From a virus, in IMG/VR virus record IMGVR_UViG_3300046557_000516, positions 1-64,000 of that record: a stretch of DNA of 64,000 nt. One strand, given 5' to 3'. Under the pieces are notes generated by a model. It was not told where the DNA came from and made no database searches. It saw only the letters and a program-made list of their open reading frames with translations. A program made the position numbers and the translations under genes. This document shows, piece after piece, positions 37,894 through 47,386 of this stretch. Numbering within the stretch: the stretch's first letter is position 1; every line of letters starts with the position of its first letter.

Positions 37894-39576
37894 ATGGGCC
37901 TCAAGGAAGCATACCGGGCGTTTATGAAGCCGTCGGGCGGCGCCCCGACGCCGAAGTCCGCTTTCTTCCAGGGCGGCCGGCATGGCAACGGCGGCGGCGC
38001 GCTGCTGAATTCGTGGCGCCCGCAGCTCCGTGAAGCGCAAGCCGATATCGCGCTGTCATGGCATGAGGCCGCGGCACGAAGCGTCGATGGCATCCACAAT
38101 TCGGGGTTCTTGACCAAGATCCTCGAGACGGAAACCGGATCCGTTGTCGGCACCGGTCTCCGCTGGCTTTCCAGGCCCGACCCGATATCGCTGAACTGGA
38201 CGCCGGAAGATGCATCGAAGTGGGCGCGAATGGTCGAAAAGCGCTTCCGCGCCTGGGGACAGAACCCGGCCGAATGCGACGCCTCGGGCAAGATGACCTT
38301 CGACAAAATGCAGCAGGCCGCTTTCGCCTCCTACAAGTGCTTCGGCGAGATCCTGGCGATGCAGCCGTTGATCCGCCGGCCCGGTTCGTTGCGCCTCGGG
38401 CGTGTTTTGATGCTTCCGCCGACACGGTTGTCGCATCTGTCGAACGGCACCAACATCGTCCAGGGCGTCAAGGTCGACGATTGGGGTTTCCCCCAGGAGT
38501 ACACGATCCGCAAATTCTCCGCCCTTCTCGGATGGCAGGAACAGCAGTTCGCCGCCAACGATCGCGATGGCCGCCCGCAAGTGCTTCACATCTTCGACTC
38601 CGCCCTGGCGACGACTCGAGGGATCTCGCCGATGGCGAACATCCTGAAAGTAGTTCGCCAAGTCGACCAGTACGCCGATGCGACGCTGACTTCGGCTCTG
38701 ATCCAGACGATCTTTGCCGCGGTTATCAAGACCAACATCACCGGCCAAGGCGCCTTCGACGGTCTGATGACCAAGCAGGACGGCAAGGGCACCGGCATGT
38801 TCGACCTCGAGGACTTCGCGGAAGCGCAGCGCCAATGGTACGACGGTTCCTCGATCGACCTCACCCAACACGGTCGCATCGCGCAGCTCTTCCCGAATGA
38901 TGAGTTGACCTTCACGGAGGCAAAGCAGCCCGGGCAGCAGTACGACGCCTTCATGGGGTGGCTGATGCGAGAAGTCGCTGCAGGCTGCGGCGTCACCTAT
39001 GAGAGCGCAACGGGCGACTATCGCGGCGCTACTTACTCATCGATCCGCATGGCGGGCGCTGAAGCTTGGCTCACGGTTCTACGCCGTCGGGCCAATCTGA
39101 TCATCCCGTTCTGCGAAGCGGTTAAGTCGACCTGGCTGGACGAAGAAATCCAGACCGGGCGCATCCCGTTCCCGGGCGGGTATTTCGCCTATATCGCCAA
39201 CCGCGACGCCGCGAACATGGGTTCCTGGTCCGGACCATCGCAGCCTCAGGCCGACGACTTCAAAGCGGCGCGCAGCCATGAAGTCCTTCACAAGATCCAA
39301 GGCACCACGCTGTCGGAGATCTCCGCAGCTTACGGCCGCGATTGGGATGAGGACATGCGCCAGCGCGCCGAAGAGAACCGCTTGGCGGATGAGCTCGAGA
39401 TGCCGCGTCCCTGGATCCAGGCCATCGTCCCGCAACCGGAAACGGCCGACAAGGTCGCGGAGCTGGACAAAGAGCTCGCCGCGAAACCAGACGCTCCGGT
39501 CCCGGGGAAGAAAGTCGGCGCCCCGGCATCATCCGCTTCGGCAGACGCCGACGCGGAGCTCGAAGAGGAGACCTAA
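37894..39576 (+). CDS. Portal protein, lambda gpB family, 560 aa
   Basis: Lambda-type portal motifs are seen throughout: SWRPQLREAQADIALSWHEA, VVGTGLRWLSRPD, QVLHIFDSALATTRGISPMA and CGVTYESATGDYRGATYSSI. It forms the dodecameric ring through which DNA enters. The C-terminal 60 residues are acidic and low in complexity. A start 2 codons upstream (GTG) is possible; ATG with AGGAAG is preferred. Confidence 0.95.
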   Translation: MGLKEAYRAFMKPSGGAPTPKSAFFQGGRHGNGGGALLNSWRPQLREAQADIALSWHEAAARSVDGIHNSGFLTKILETETGSVVGTGLRWLSRPDPISLNWTPEDASKWARMVEKRFRAWGQNPAECDASGKMTFDKMQQAAFASYKCFGEILAMQPLIRRPGSLRLGRVLMLPPTRLSHLSNGTNIVQGVKVDDWGFPQEYTIRKFSALLGWQEQQFAANDRDGRPQVLHIFDSALATTRGISPMANILKVVRQVDQYADATLTSALIQTIFAAVIKTNITGQGAFDGLMTKQDGKGTGMFDLEDFAEAQRQWYDGSSIDLTQHGRIAQLFPNDELTFTEAKQPGQQYDAFMGWLMREVAAGCGVTYESATGDYRGATYSSIRMAGAEAWLTVLRRRANLIIPFCEAVKSTWLDEEIQTGRIPFPGGYFAYIANRDAANMGSWSGPSQPQADDFKAARSHEVLHKIQGTTLSEISAAYGRDWDEDMRQRAEENRLADELEMPRPWIQAIVPQPETADKVAELDKELAAKPDAPVPGKKVGAPASSASADADAELEEET

Positions 39577-39882
39577 ATGGCGATCGACTATTCGATCTTC
39601 GCCGCGGAGCCTTACGACCCATGCGCCGCTCTTGCGGTTCTACGGCCGGTCTACATGCAGTTGCGCGTCGAGGGCGGCGTCAAGCGGATCAAGTTCCGGG
39701 ATCGGGATACCGAATTCTCGCCTCCGGACATCGGTGACGTCGCCGCCCTGATCGCGCAGCTCGAGGCCGATTGCTCCGCCCAAAACGGCACAACAAGGAA
39801 GCGCTTTGCCATCACGGCGGGCGCGCGCGGACCCTGCGGCCCTGGCGGCTGGTGGGGCACAGGCGGAGGGGGATGTCCATGA
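39577..39882 (+). CDS. gpW-like head-tail joining protein, 101 aa
   Basis: The pattern LAVLRPVYMQLRVEGGVKRI, then KFRDRDTEFSPPDIGDVAAL and IAQLEAD matches the gpW family, which completes the filled head and seats the tail. The last 20 residues are glycine/proline-rich (GPCGPGGWWGTGGGGC) and extend beyond the usual domain. The GGAGGGGG in this tail codes for the ribosome site of the next gene. Confidence 0.8.
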   Translation: MAIDYSIFAAEPYDPCAALAVLRPVYMQLRVEGGVKRIKFRDRDTEFSPPDIGDVAALIAQLEADCSAQNGTTRKRFAITAGARGPCGPGGWWGTGGGGCP

Positions 39883-41129
39883 CGAAACACTTCATCGACT
39901 TCGCCGCCGCCTCCGGATGGGCGATGTGGCCCGATGCCGTCGACAACCTCGTCTCGATCGCCGAACGCGCCAATGAGACCACGCCGGAGCTGCTCGAGGC
40001 ATATCGGGCGCAAAGCGTGGAAAAGGGCGACCGCCTCAAAGCTCGAGACGGTGTCGGCCTCCTCTACGTCGAGGGACCGCTGTTCAAGAAGGCGAATTTC
40101 ATGACGGCGATGTCCGGTGCGACATCGTATGCCACGCTCGCCAAGGATCTCCAGGTCGCGCTCGACGATCCGTCGATCCACTCGATCGCAATGCTTGTCG
40201 ACAGCCCCGGTGGAGAGGCAAGCGGCGCCGATGAATTCGCGGCCGCAGTTCATGCCGCCAACAAGATCAAGCCGGTGACCTCCTTCGTCTCCGGAATGGG
40301 CGCCTCGGCGGCCTACTGGATCGCGGCGGCTGGCGGCAAGGTTTACCTGTCCGAAGGCTCGATGGTTGGTTCCATCGGCGTCGTTCTAGGCATCACAGAC
40401 ACCTCCGCTTCTGATGAAAAGCGCGGGGTTCGGAAACTGCAATTCGTGTCATCGAAGTCGCCGAACAAGCGACCCGACCCGACCACGGAGGCAGGAGCCT
40501 CGCATATCCAAGCCATGGTTGATGCGCTTGGGGATGTCTTCATCAACAAGGTGGCCTCGTATCGCAAGGTCACCGCAGAGGACGTTGTCGCCAAGTTTGG
40601 CGCCGGCGGAATGAAAATCGGGGCGGATGCCGTCGCTTCAGGAATGGCCGATGGTATCGGGCAGTTCGAAGGCGTCCTCGCCACCATCATCCAGGACGGT
40701 AAACGCCGGACTGCAAACCAACGCTCATACGGAGGGCTTTCCATGGCCGACGAAACCACCATAGACGCTGCTGCGATCGAAGAAGCGGCAGCAGCAAAAG
40801 CACAGGCTCGCATGAAGGCGATCCTTGCATCCGACGCCGGGAAGGCCATGCCGACCCTCGCTTCGCACCTCGCTTACGAGACGAAGATGTCGGCCGAAGA
40901 CGCCGTCAAGATCCTGACCTCTGCCAAGGCAGACGCTCCGGAAGCTCCCGCCGTCGTCGTCCCGCCCGCCGTCGATCCCGCTGCCGCCGCCGCCGCTTTC
41001 GAGGCATCCAAGCGCGACGCCGGCGCCCTCGGTCTTGGCCAACCAGGTCAGACCGGCGCCGAAAAGCCCGACGCTGCAGCCAGTTGGGCTAAAGCCGTCA
41101 AGACCGTCAACGCTCGCATCGGCGCTTAA
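39879..41129 (+). CDS. Prohead protease, S49 family (lambda gpC-like), 416 aa
   Basis: The S49 core shows LLYVEGPLF, MLVDSPGGEASG and the catalytic-serine region SGMGASAAYWIAAAG, then EGSMVGSIGVV. The C-terminal 130 residues are an alanine-rich scaffold part. The ATG at 39879 overlaps the gpW-like stop and has GGAGG 9 bases upstream. As in lambda, the protease and the scaffold share a frame (see 40743-41129). Confidence 0.92.
   Translation: MTKHFIDFAAASGWAMWPDAVDNLVSIAERANETTPELLEAYRAQSVEKGDRLKARDGVGLLYVEGPLFKKANFMTAMSGATSYATLAKDLQVALDDPSIHSIAMLVDSPGGEASGADEFAAAVHAANKIKPVTSFVSGMGASAAYWIAAAGGKVYLSEGSMVGSIGVVLGITDTSASDEKRGVRKLQFVSSKSPNKRPDPTTEAGASHIQAMVDALGDVFINKVASYRKVTAEDVVAKFGAGGMKIGADAVASGMADGIGQFEGVLATIIQDGKRRTANQRSYGGLSMADETTIDAAAIEEAAAAKAQARMKAILASDAGKAMPTLASHLAYETKMSAEDAVKILTSAKADAPEAPAVVVPPAVDPAAAAAAFEASKRDAGALGLGQPGQTGAEKPDAAASWAKAVKTVNARIGA
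40743..41129 (+). CDS. Nested in-frame scaffold protein (Nu3-like), 128 aa
   Basis: Inside the protease gene, ATG 40743 (MADETTIDAAAIEE) is preceded by ACGGAGGGCTTTCC, a strong ribosome site at the right distance. The product would be the helical, alanine-rich C-terminal part only, just as lambda Nu3 is made from the 3' end of gene C. It would guide capsid assembly and then be degraded. It depends on internal initiation and cannot be told apart by ORF calling. Confidence 0.7.
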   Translation: MADETTIDAAAIEEAAAAKAQARMKAILASDAGKAMPTLASHLAYETKMSAEDAVKILTSAKADAPEAPAVVVPPAVDPAAAAAAFEASKRDAGALGLGQPGQTGAEKPDAAASWAKAVKTVNARIGA

Positions 41130-41162
41130 TCGCAGCCCTTCCGCAACAGGAGTTCTTTTTCG

Positions 41163-41825
41163 ATGACCGTATTTACTGAATCCGCCCGTTGGGGTGAAGC
41201 CATCATGAGCGAGGCAAACTTCCACTTGTCTCGCGACAATGGCATCGTCGCTCTTTCGCAGACCGTGCTTATGAACGGCTTGGTGTCCAAGCTGGCGATC
41301 GTCGCTGGTGTCGACGTCACTCAGTCGTTCACCGGCACTGGCAACGGCGTCATGACCCCGGCCTCCCCGGCTGTGAACAGCATGGTCCAGGACGGAAACT
41401 ACCGTCTGACGTGCATCACGGTTGCCGCCAACGCCGGCACGTTCCTTGTCGAAGATCCAAGCGGCAAGAGCTTGGGTGAAGCCCAGGTTGGTGTCCTTTT
41501 CAACAAGGAAATCAAGTTCACGATCGCCGACGGTTCGACCGACTTCGTGCTTGGCGACCAGTTCCTCTTCCAGGTCGCGGCCAACGCCGACGACTTCCAG
41601 TACGTCGCCTTCAACCCGGCCGGCACCGATGGTTCGCAGAACCCCGTCGGATACTCGCCTTATCCGGTTGTCACCGATGGCGTGAACACGAAGAAGATCT
41701 CCGTTCTCAACGCGAGTTGCGAGCTGAACGGTAACTGCATCGCATGGCCGGCTGGCATCACTGCGGCGCAGAAGCAGGACGCCATCCAGGCGCTCGGCGT
41801 CAAGAACGTCAAGGTCCGCTTCTAA
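41163..41825 (+). CDS. Head decoration protein, lambda gpD-like, 220 aa
   Basis: The C-terminal 100 residues have the gpD-like pattern (VAFNPAGTDGSQNPVGYSPY then GVNTKKISVLNASCEL). The N-terminal half (FHLSRDNGIVALSQTVLMNG, TGTGNGVMTPASPAV) is the extra domain found in long decoration proteins. It would sit as trimers on the expanded capsid. CAGGAG precedes the ATG. Confidence 0.85.
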   Translation: MTVFTESARWGEAIMSEANFHLSRDNGIVALSQTVLMNGLVSKLAIVAGVDVTQSFTGTGNGVMTPASPAVNSMVQDGNYRLTCITVAANAGTFLVEDPSGKSLGEAQVGVLFNKEIKFTIADGSTDFVLGDQFLFQVAANADDFQYVAFNPAGTDGSQNPVGYSPYPVVTDGVNTKKISVLNASCELNGNCIAWPAGITAAQKQDAIQALGVKNVKVRF

Positions 41826-41908
41826 CCCGCGGGACTTCCCCCACCCACAACCCGTCACGCCCAACATAGCCCCGTCACGCGCGGATTGGCTGAGGAGAAA
41901 TTACGTCA

Positions 41909-42949
41909 ATGGCCGACATGTTCGACATCTTCAATCAGGACGCCTTCCGCGTCACCTCCATGGCAACCGCCATGAAGGAAATCAAATATGTACCAAGCTA
42001 CATCTCGAGCTTGGGCATCTTCCGGGAACAGACCGTCAACACGACGGACGTTGTCATCGAAAAGGACGCGGATCAGCAGATCTTCGTCGTCGGCTCCAGC
42101 CCTCGCGGCGGCGTCGGACAGACCTTCGGCAAGAACCGCCGCCAGATGCGCAAGCTCTCGGTTCCCCACTACCAGGTCGACGATGCGATCTACGCTGATG
42201 AAGTTCAGCAGGTTCGCGCCTTCTCCGACCCGGTTGCGACCGAAATGCTGCAGTCCCGCATCGCCCGCCGCGCCGGTGAAGTTTCTCAGTCCTTCGCGCT
42301 CACCGAAGAAAAGCAGAAGCTTGCCGTTGTTACCCAGGGCAAGGTTTTCGACGCCGACGGCACGCTGATCTATGACTTCTACGCCGAGTTCGGCGAAGCG
42401 GCCCCGGTCGAAATCGCCTTCGACCTCGACAACGCCTCCCCGGCCCGCGGCGCCCTCCGGAAGCTTTGCGCCTCCGTGGTTCGCGCCATGGGGACGACCC
42501 TCGACGGTATCCCCTTCTCCGGGATCCTGGCGATCTGCTCGGACACCTTCTACGACGCGCTCACCACGCACAACGAAGTCGAGAAGACGTTCGTCAATTG
42601 GTCCGAAGCGGTCAATCTGCGCGCGCCAATCGTCGGCACCGGCCAGAACGGCGGCATTTGGGCCGAATTCAAAATCTTTGGTATCACCTGGGTTAACTAC
42701 CGTGGTGGCCAGAGCGTCGGGATCACTACCGACAAGGTGTACTTCATCCCGATTGGCACCCCGGATCTCTTCCGGTCCGTCTATGCGCCGGCTGACTACA
42801 TCGAAACCGTCAACACTGAAGGCCAGCGTTTGTATTCGAAGGTATTCCGGATGCACAACGACAAGGGCATGAACATGGAATTCCAGTCGAACGTACTGCA
42901 TTACTGCGTTCGTCCTCGGGTCATCATGTCCGGCCGCAAAGGGTCTTAA
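41909..42949 (+). CDS. Major capsid protein, lambda gpE family, 346 aa
   Basis: Starts MADMFDIFNQDAFRVTSMAT and carries the gpE-type pattern IFVVGSSPRGGVGQTFGKNR, HYQVDDAIYADEVQQVRAF, TEEKQKLAVVTQGKV and YFIPIGTPDLFRSVYAP. It forms the icosahedral shell. GAGGAG precedes the ATG. The length is normal for the family. Confidence 0.95.
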   Translation: MADMFDIFNQDAFRVTSMATAMKEIKYVPSYISSLGIFREQTVNTTDVVIEKDADQQIFVVGSSPRGGVGQTFGKNRRQMRKLSVPHYQVDDAIYADEVQQVRAFSDPVATEMLQSRIARRAGEVSQSFALTEEKQKLAVVTQGKVFDADGTLIYDFYAEFGEAAPVEIAFDLDNASPARGALRKLCASVVRAMGTTLDGIPFSGILAICSDTFYDALTTHNEVEKTFVNWSEAVNLRAPIVGTGQNGGIWAEFKIFGITWVNYRGGQSVGITTDKVYFIPIGTPDLFRSVYAPADYIETVNTEGQRLYSKVFRMHNDKGMNMEFQSNVLHYCVRPRVIMSGRKGS

Positions 42950-42979
42950 CGGCTAAAGTCTGAAACCGGAGAGAGCCCG

Positions 42980-43417
42980 ATGTCCACCTTCCGCAGCCTC
43001 TACGAACCGCGCACCTCTGAACGCATCGACGCCTTCTATGGGGACCAAATCCTCATCGAGCGGATGACGAAGGGATCGTATTTCGGAGCGGTTGCGGATG
43101 GATCTCGGGCTCCTCTTGTTGTCACCGGCATCATCGACGTCAACCCAGTAACGGTGACGCTGAAAGTCGAAGGCAGCTATGACGGGTTGGTTCCGCAGCT
43201 CGCCGGTGAAAAGTACCATGTCAGCTTCGACATCAAGAAGTTTCCGACAACGTCCGATCTGCCGAAGCCGGATGACTTGCTCACCGCGGTTATCGTCACC
43301 GGCATCATTGGATCTCCGGTCTACACCCCGGACCCGAATTTCCCGAAACTGCGGGTGACGCGCGTCGATCCTGACGGGATCAACCGCATCATCTGCGTAT
43401 GCTCGAGGGCGCAATGA
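42980..43417 (+). CDS. Head-tail connector candidate, 145 aa
   Basis: A beta-rich protein (FYGDQILIERMTKGSYFGAV, VTVTLKVEGSYDGLVPQLAG). It follows the capsid gene, where head-completion or neck proteins are usual. I recognise no family. The stop overlaps the next start (ATGA). Confidence 0.55.
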   Translation: MSTFRSLYEPRTSERIDAFYGDQILIERMTKGSYFGAVADGSRAPLVVTGIIDVNPVTVTLKVEGSYDGLVPQLAGEKYHVSFDIKKFPTTSDLPKPDDLLTAVIVTGIIGSPVYTPDPNFPKLRVTRVDPDGINRIICVCSRAQ

Positions 43418-44208
43418 GCCTCGTATCGCAAGCATTGGTCATCGCGACCGAGAAAACGCTTAATGGCGCAACGTGGGCCGGTTCTAGGGTGCTTAGGCAA
43501 CCTATCGACCCCATCGCTGAAGTCCTTCGTGAGAATGGCGGAAACCAGATCCCGGTTATCGCTGTTTACGTCGAGGCCGCCACCTTCGATATCGAGGGCA
43601 GAGCGACCCAGGGCAACAAGGGCCAGCTCGATCTAAAGGTGTTCGTCTACATCGCCCCAGGGGTCACAAAGATCGACGACGGCACCTATGATTTCGTCAT
43701 GGATACGACGTCGGCCGGGTTAACGCTCGACATCATGGGCCGGCAAGTCGACGCCGCGCTGCACACATCGCTTTCCGCTTGGCTGGAGATCTGGCGCAAG
43801 ATCGTGATCTCAGTCTCGAAAAAGATCGAGAAGTACGCTTTGATCCAGATCGAGACCGGTGTCCGCGTCCCCGCGCTGGAGATCCTCTACTCGGTCCATA
43901 CCATCCCGGATCCCGACTTCGGCGTCGCGGTCGACGGCATGATCGCCTGGCGGATGATCGACGCGCAACTGCGCACCGAAGGCGCCGACGGCATCAAGCT
44001 GGCGGATCTCTTCAAGTCGCTGATCGAAACCCCGGCTGGCCTTCAGCCCTACCAGACCTTCGTCAACAACGCCGGCCTCACCGCTGCGGACTTCGCGTCT
44101 ACAGGTCTGGCGCCGGTTCCCGGATCGGCGGACCCGACGACTGGCGGCATGCCTATCCTCGAGGACGTCACGATCACGGTGACAGGAACAGGAACGGAGC
44201 CGCTCTAA
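43414..44208 (+). CDS. Tail completion or neck protein candidate, 264 aa
   Basis: Alpha/beta protein with strands (GQLDLKVFVYIAPGVTKIDD) and helices (LHTSLSAWLEIWRKIVISVS). The C-terminal 40 residues are proline- and threonine-rich. It lies between the head genes and the baseplate spike gene, where tail terminators are found. The start overlaps the preceding stop by ATGA; the stop shares a base with the next ATG. Confidence 0.5.
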   Translation: MSLVSQALVIATEKTLNGATWAGSRVLRQPIDPIAEVLRENGGNQIPVIAVYVEAATFDIEGRATQGNKGQLDLKVFVYIAPGVTKIDDGTYDFVMDTTSAGLTLDIMGRQVDAALHTSLSAWLEIWRKIVISVSKKIEKYALIQIETGVRVPALEILYSVHTIPDPDFGVAVDGMIAWRMIDAQLRTEGADGIKLADLFKSLIETPAGLQPYQTFVNNAGLTAADFASTGLAPVPGSADPTTGGMPILEDVTITVTGTGTEPL

Positions 44209-44765
44209 TGGCACTAGTCCAGGCCGCCGACGTCTCCGAATTGCTGCGCGACGTGATGATCCGCTTCCTCGAGTCGCAACGTCGCCAAGCTGGATCCGAG
44301 ATGTCCGGCAAAGTGACGGACGTCGACACTACGAAGCATCTCGCGCGCATCGAGATCGGCAAGGATGACGACGGTAACCAGGTGAAGTCGCCGTGGGTTC
44401 CCTACGCACAGATCGCGGGCGACCTGAAATTCCATCAGCCGCCCGTCAAAGACCAGTTGATGACGCTCCGATCGGAGAACGGGGATGTCGAGCAAGGCAC
44501 CCTTCATCCTTCTGGCTTCACCGACGCGAACCCGTCCCCATCGACGGATGCCGCAACCAACGTCATGACCTTCGGCGATGTCAAGGTGACGATCGCCAAG
44601 GACCATCTCCTCCTCGAGGTTGGCGGGACGTCCTGGAGGTTCTCGGCCGACGGGAAAGATCAGACCGGCGGCTACTCGAAACACGACGGGCATTCCGTCG
44701 ACAAGACACACAAGCATAGCGGCATCCTTCGTGGTGGCGCCTTGACAGACCCACCCGCAAACTGA
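44208..44765 (+). CDS. Baseplate spike protein, P2 gpV family, 185 aa
   Basis: An oligonucleotide-binding fold region (GKVTDVDTTKHLARIEIGKD) and a beta-helix stalk lead to the C-terminal DKTHKHSGILRGG. The HxH pair matches the iron-binding tip of P2-type spikes. It pierces the outer membrane at the centre of the baseplate. Confidence 0.88.
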   Translation: MALVQAADVSELLRDVMIRFLESQRRQAGSEMSGKVTDVDTTKHLARIEIGKDDDGNQVKSPWVPYAQIAGDLKFHQPPVKDQLMTLRSENGDVEQGTLHPSGFTDANPSPSTDAATNVMTFGDVKVTIAKDHLLLEVGGTSWRFSADGKDQTGGYSKHDGHSVDKTHKHSGILRGGALTDPPAN

Positions 44766-44775
44766 GGAGCCAATC

Positions 44776-44985
44776 ATGGCCAAGTACACAGTTCTTATCG
44801 AAGGCAAGATGGTCGCCGGCCTGAAGAGCCCCGGCGTCGGCGAGACCATCGAGATGTCCGATCTCCAGGCGGAACACCCGCTGCGCATCGGCGAAATCGA
44901 GGTCTACAAGACCCAGAAGGCTGCGGTTCCGACCCCGGCAGCAGAGGCGCCCGCACCCGCTCCGGCCTTGAAGCCGGCGGTTTAA
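44776..44985 (+). CDS. Small baseplate-region protein, 69 aa
   Basis: A beta-rich core (KYTVLIEGKMVAGLKSPGVG; IRIGEIEV-like strands) with a proline/alanine tail (TPAAEAPAPAPALKPAV). TGAGGAG precedes the ATG. It sits between the spike and the gpW gene; some P2-like phages have a small gene there. Function unknown. Confidence 0.6.
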   Translation: MAKYTVLIEGKMVAGLKSPGVGETIEMSDLQAEHPLRIGEIEVYKTQKAAVPTPAAEAPAPAPALKPAV

Positions 44986-44989
44986 ATCG

Positions 44990-45370
44990 ATGGCCGGGGT
45001 TGACCAGGTCACCGGTGGGGTTCTCGAGGGATGGGATCATGTCCAGCAGTCGCTTGGGGTGATCTTCTCGACGCGTCAAGGTGACCGCGTCATGCGCGAA
45101 TGGTTCGGCAACCCCGGCCTGAAGCTTCTCGGGAAACCTCAGAATGAGCCGACGGTCTTGATGTGGTTCAACATCATGTGGATGTTGACAGAGCTCTTTG
45201 AGCCTCGCTTCAAGATCATCCAGTTCGAAGTGAACGACCTATCGCAGCTTGGGTTCGGCAACTTCACCCTAAACGGTGAGTACCGGCCGTATGCTCATCT
45301 CGATTGGGTCCAGGCTCGAGCGTTCGTTTCCGTCAATGGCACCACGGTAACACTTAGCGGAGCGGATTAA
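44990..45370 (+). CDS. Baseplate wedge protein, P2 gpW / T4 gp25 family, 126 aa
   Basis: The pattern SLGVIFSTRQGDRVMREWFG, then NPGLKLLGKP and RFKIIQFEVND is typical of gp25-like wedge proteins, which join the sheath to the baseplate. The stop overlaps the next start (TAATG). Confidence 0.9.
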   Translation: MAGVDQVTGGVLEGWDHVQQSLGVIFSTRQGDRVMREWFGNPGLKLLGKPQNEPTVLMWFNIMWMLTELFEPRFKIIQFEVNDLSQLGFGNFTLNGEYRPYAHLDWVQARAFVSVNGTTVTLSGAD

Positions 45371-46248
45371 TGGCGATCGACCTTTCCTCACTGCCGGATC
45401 CGCAGATCATCGATCCGCTGGATTACGAGACCATCGTTGCGGATGCGAAGTCGACGTTCGCAACGCTATGGGCAGCGGTTCGCGCCGCTAACCCAGGACT
45501 CAATCTGCCGGCCTATGACGTCTCCATGCTGGAAACGGACCCGGTGGTTGTCACCATCGAGGCACAGGCGTATCGCGAGCTCGCCATCCGCTCCCGCATC
45601 AACGATGCAGCTAAGAGCAACTTGCTGAAGTTCTCCTGGGGAACAGATCTCGACAACCTGGCCGCCGATCACGACGTCACCCGGTTGACCGGCGAAACCG
45701 ACGATGCCTTGAAAGAGCGCATCATCCTGAAGGATCAGGGCTCATCCTCGGCGGGCCCTGAAGACTGGTACAAATATTGGGCGCGCACCGCGGATGTCCG
45801 CGTCAAGGATGTCTCGGTTTTCCGGGCGACCTTGGGCCCCGCGCTCACCATCGGGATCCTGTCGACCGACAATGGCGGCGTCCCGACTTCCGATATCTTG
45901 GCGAATGTGCTTGCCGTTGTGAACGCTTCGAATATTCGCGGCATGAACGACGTGCTCTCCGTTGTCGCCTCGACGACGCAGACCGTCAACATCAATGCCG
46001 ATATCTGGCTGTTGCCGGATGCGCCGCAGACTGTCTTCGACGGCCTCTCCGGCGTGCTGGCCATTGCCTGGGTTACGGAAGGCGGCATCGGCTTCGATCT
46101 CAATCTGAACTGGCTCTATGCCAAGCTGTCGCCATCTGGCGTTTCGAAGGTCCATATCAACGCGCCAACGATCGACACCGTGGCGCCGGATGTATCGTCG
46201 ATCGCGCTCGGGACGATCACGCTTAACTACATGGGAAGATCCCGTTGA
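45370..46248 (+). CDS. Baseplate protein J family, 292 aa
   Basis: The motifs YDVSMLETDPVVVTIEAQAY, LRARINDA-like ELAIRSRINDAAKS, NLLKFSWGTDLDNLAADHDV and ERIILKDQGSSSAGPEDWYK fit the gpJ/gp6 family. It forms the wedge that holds tail fibers. Length is normal. Confidence 0.92.
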   Translation: MAIDLSSLPDPQIIDPLDYETIVADAKSTFATLWAAVRAANPGLNLPAYDVSMLETDPVVVTIEAQAYRELAIRSRINDAAKSNLLKFSWGTDLDNLAADHDVTRLTGETDDALKERIILKDQGSSSAGPEDWYKYWARTADVRVKDVSVFRATLGPALTIGILSTDNGGVPTSDILANVLAVVNASNIRGMNDVLSVVASTTQTVNINADIWLLPDAPQTVFDGLSGVLAIAWVTEGGIGFDLNLNWLYAKLSPSGVSKVHINAPTIDTVAPDVSSIALGTITLNYMGRSR

Positions 46249-47321
46249 CCCTTGAAACGATACTTCCAACCAATGCGACGGACTATTTGCTCACCCTCGA
46301 GCAAGCGCTTGATATCACGACGCCAACCGCTGCTGCCGTCGCCTACATGCATGGTTGGAAGTATCATCGGCCGATCGCCGCCGATCTCGCCCCGTTCCTG
46401 ATCCACGAATACGGCTTGGGCCCGATCTCGGCATATTTCACCGATGTCAACGCCCTGATCGACCAGGGGCGGGAATGGCAAGAGATCCGCGGCACGCCGC
46501 AGGCTGTTATCGACGCCTTGGGGTGGATCGGCTACAGCTCGCCCGCCGTGCTCGACCAGGTGCTCGGTCGACTCCGCTGGCATCTGTACCAGATCAACAT
46601 GGGCGCCTTGCCGCTACCGAATGAGCCGAAACTGCTGGCAGATGCCGAGTATCTCGCCGACGTTTCCGATCGGGCGCGTTCCGAGTTCTGGCGCGGCTTC
46701 TACGGTTACGATGTCCGCGGCTTGACCTGGGGACGTTCGAAGTGGGGACGCTCTATATGGGGCGACAGCTCCGGCGTCGTTCTCCCGCCTGGAAAGGTGA
46801 AGTGGTCGCACGGCCGGCAATGGCAGGTTTCGATCACAGCTTCCGGCGGCGATGAGACCGCGCTCGGGGTCAACTACCACAATGGCGACCCGCTGACATG
46901 GTTGCCGACGCTGACATGGTCGACCCCCGGCATCGGCTGGAGCGGCGTCACCGATGCCGTCGCGCTCAAAGCGTGGCTGATGCAGCGGAAGGTGGCGCAT
47001 ATCGGGTTCTACGATTCGACGGGAACGATCATCGCTTACGCCCCTGTCTTCATGGCCCCGACCAGGATTGGCACGACGCCGGCAACGGTGCGCTATCAGA
47101 TCCGGACCGGCTTCGGCGTCGGCTTCGGATCAACCGTTGCCTCGGTTTCCATGGTTTTCGGCGGCGTCCCCGCTGCCGGGGTGAAGCCCGGGACAAAATG
47201 GCTGCTGCCGTCACAGATCACATTCCCTTCGGGACAGATCAAAGTTGGCACCGCCGCACTCGCTTTGAAGTTTCAACAGACATTCCGTGAGTTCGTGAAC
47301 GTGGATTTGGTGCTGCCGTAG
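46245..47321 (+). CDS. Tail protein I family with C-terminal extension, TTG start, 358 aa
   Basis: The first 190 residues match P2 gpI (LLTLEQALDITTPTAAAVAY; FYGYDVRGL). The rest is extra compared with P2 gpI, with WGRSKWGRSIWG and a beta-rich part ending REFVNVDLVLP. The TTG start overlaps the preceding stop (TTGA). It links the wedge to the fibers; the extension may replace part of a fiber base. Confidence 0.8.
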   Translation: MTLETILPTNATDYLLTLEQALDITTPTAAAVAYMHGWKYHRPIAADLAPFLIHEYGLGPISAYFTDVNALIDQGREWQEIRGTPQAVIDALGWIGYSSPAVLDQVLGRLRWHLYQINMGALPLPNEPKLLADAEYLADVSDRARSEFWRGFYGYDVRGLTWGRSKWGRSIWGDSSGVVLPPGKVKWSHGRQWQVSITASGGDETALGVNYHNGDPLTWLPTLTWSTPGIGWSGVTDAVALKAWLMQRKVAHIGFYDSTGTIIAYAPVFMAPTRIGTTPATVRYQIRTGFGVGFGSTVASVSMVFGGVPAAGVKPGTKWLLPSQITFPSGQIKVGTAALALKFQQTFREFVNVDLVLP

Positions 47322-47386
47322 CCTCCAGGCCGCGGAACGCGCTCCTCGTCTCTCTACGGCCCGACCAGCGGCGATAGGATCCCTAA

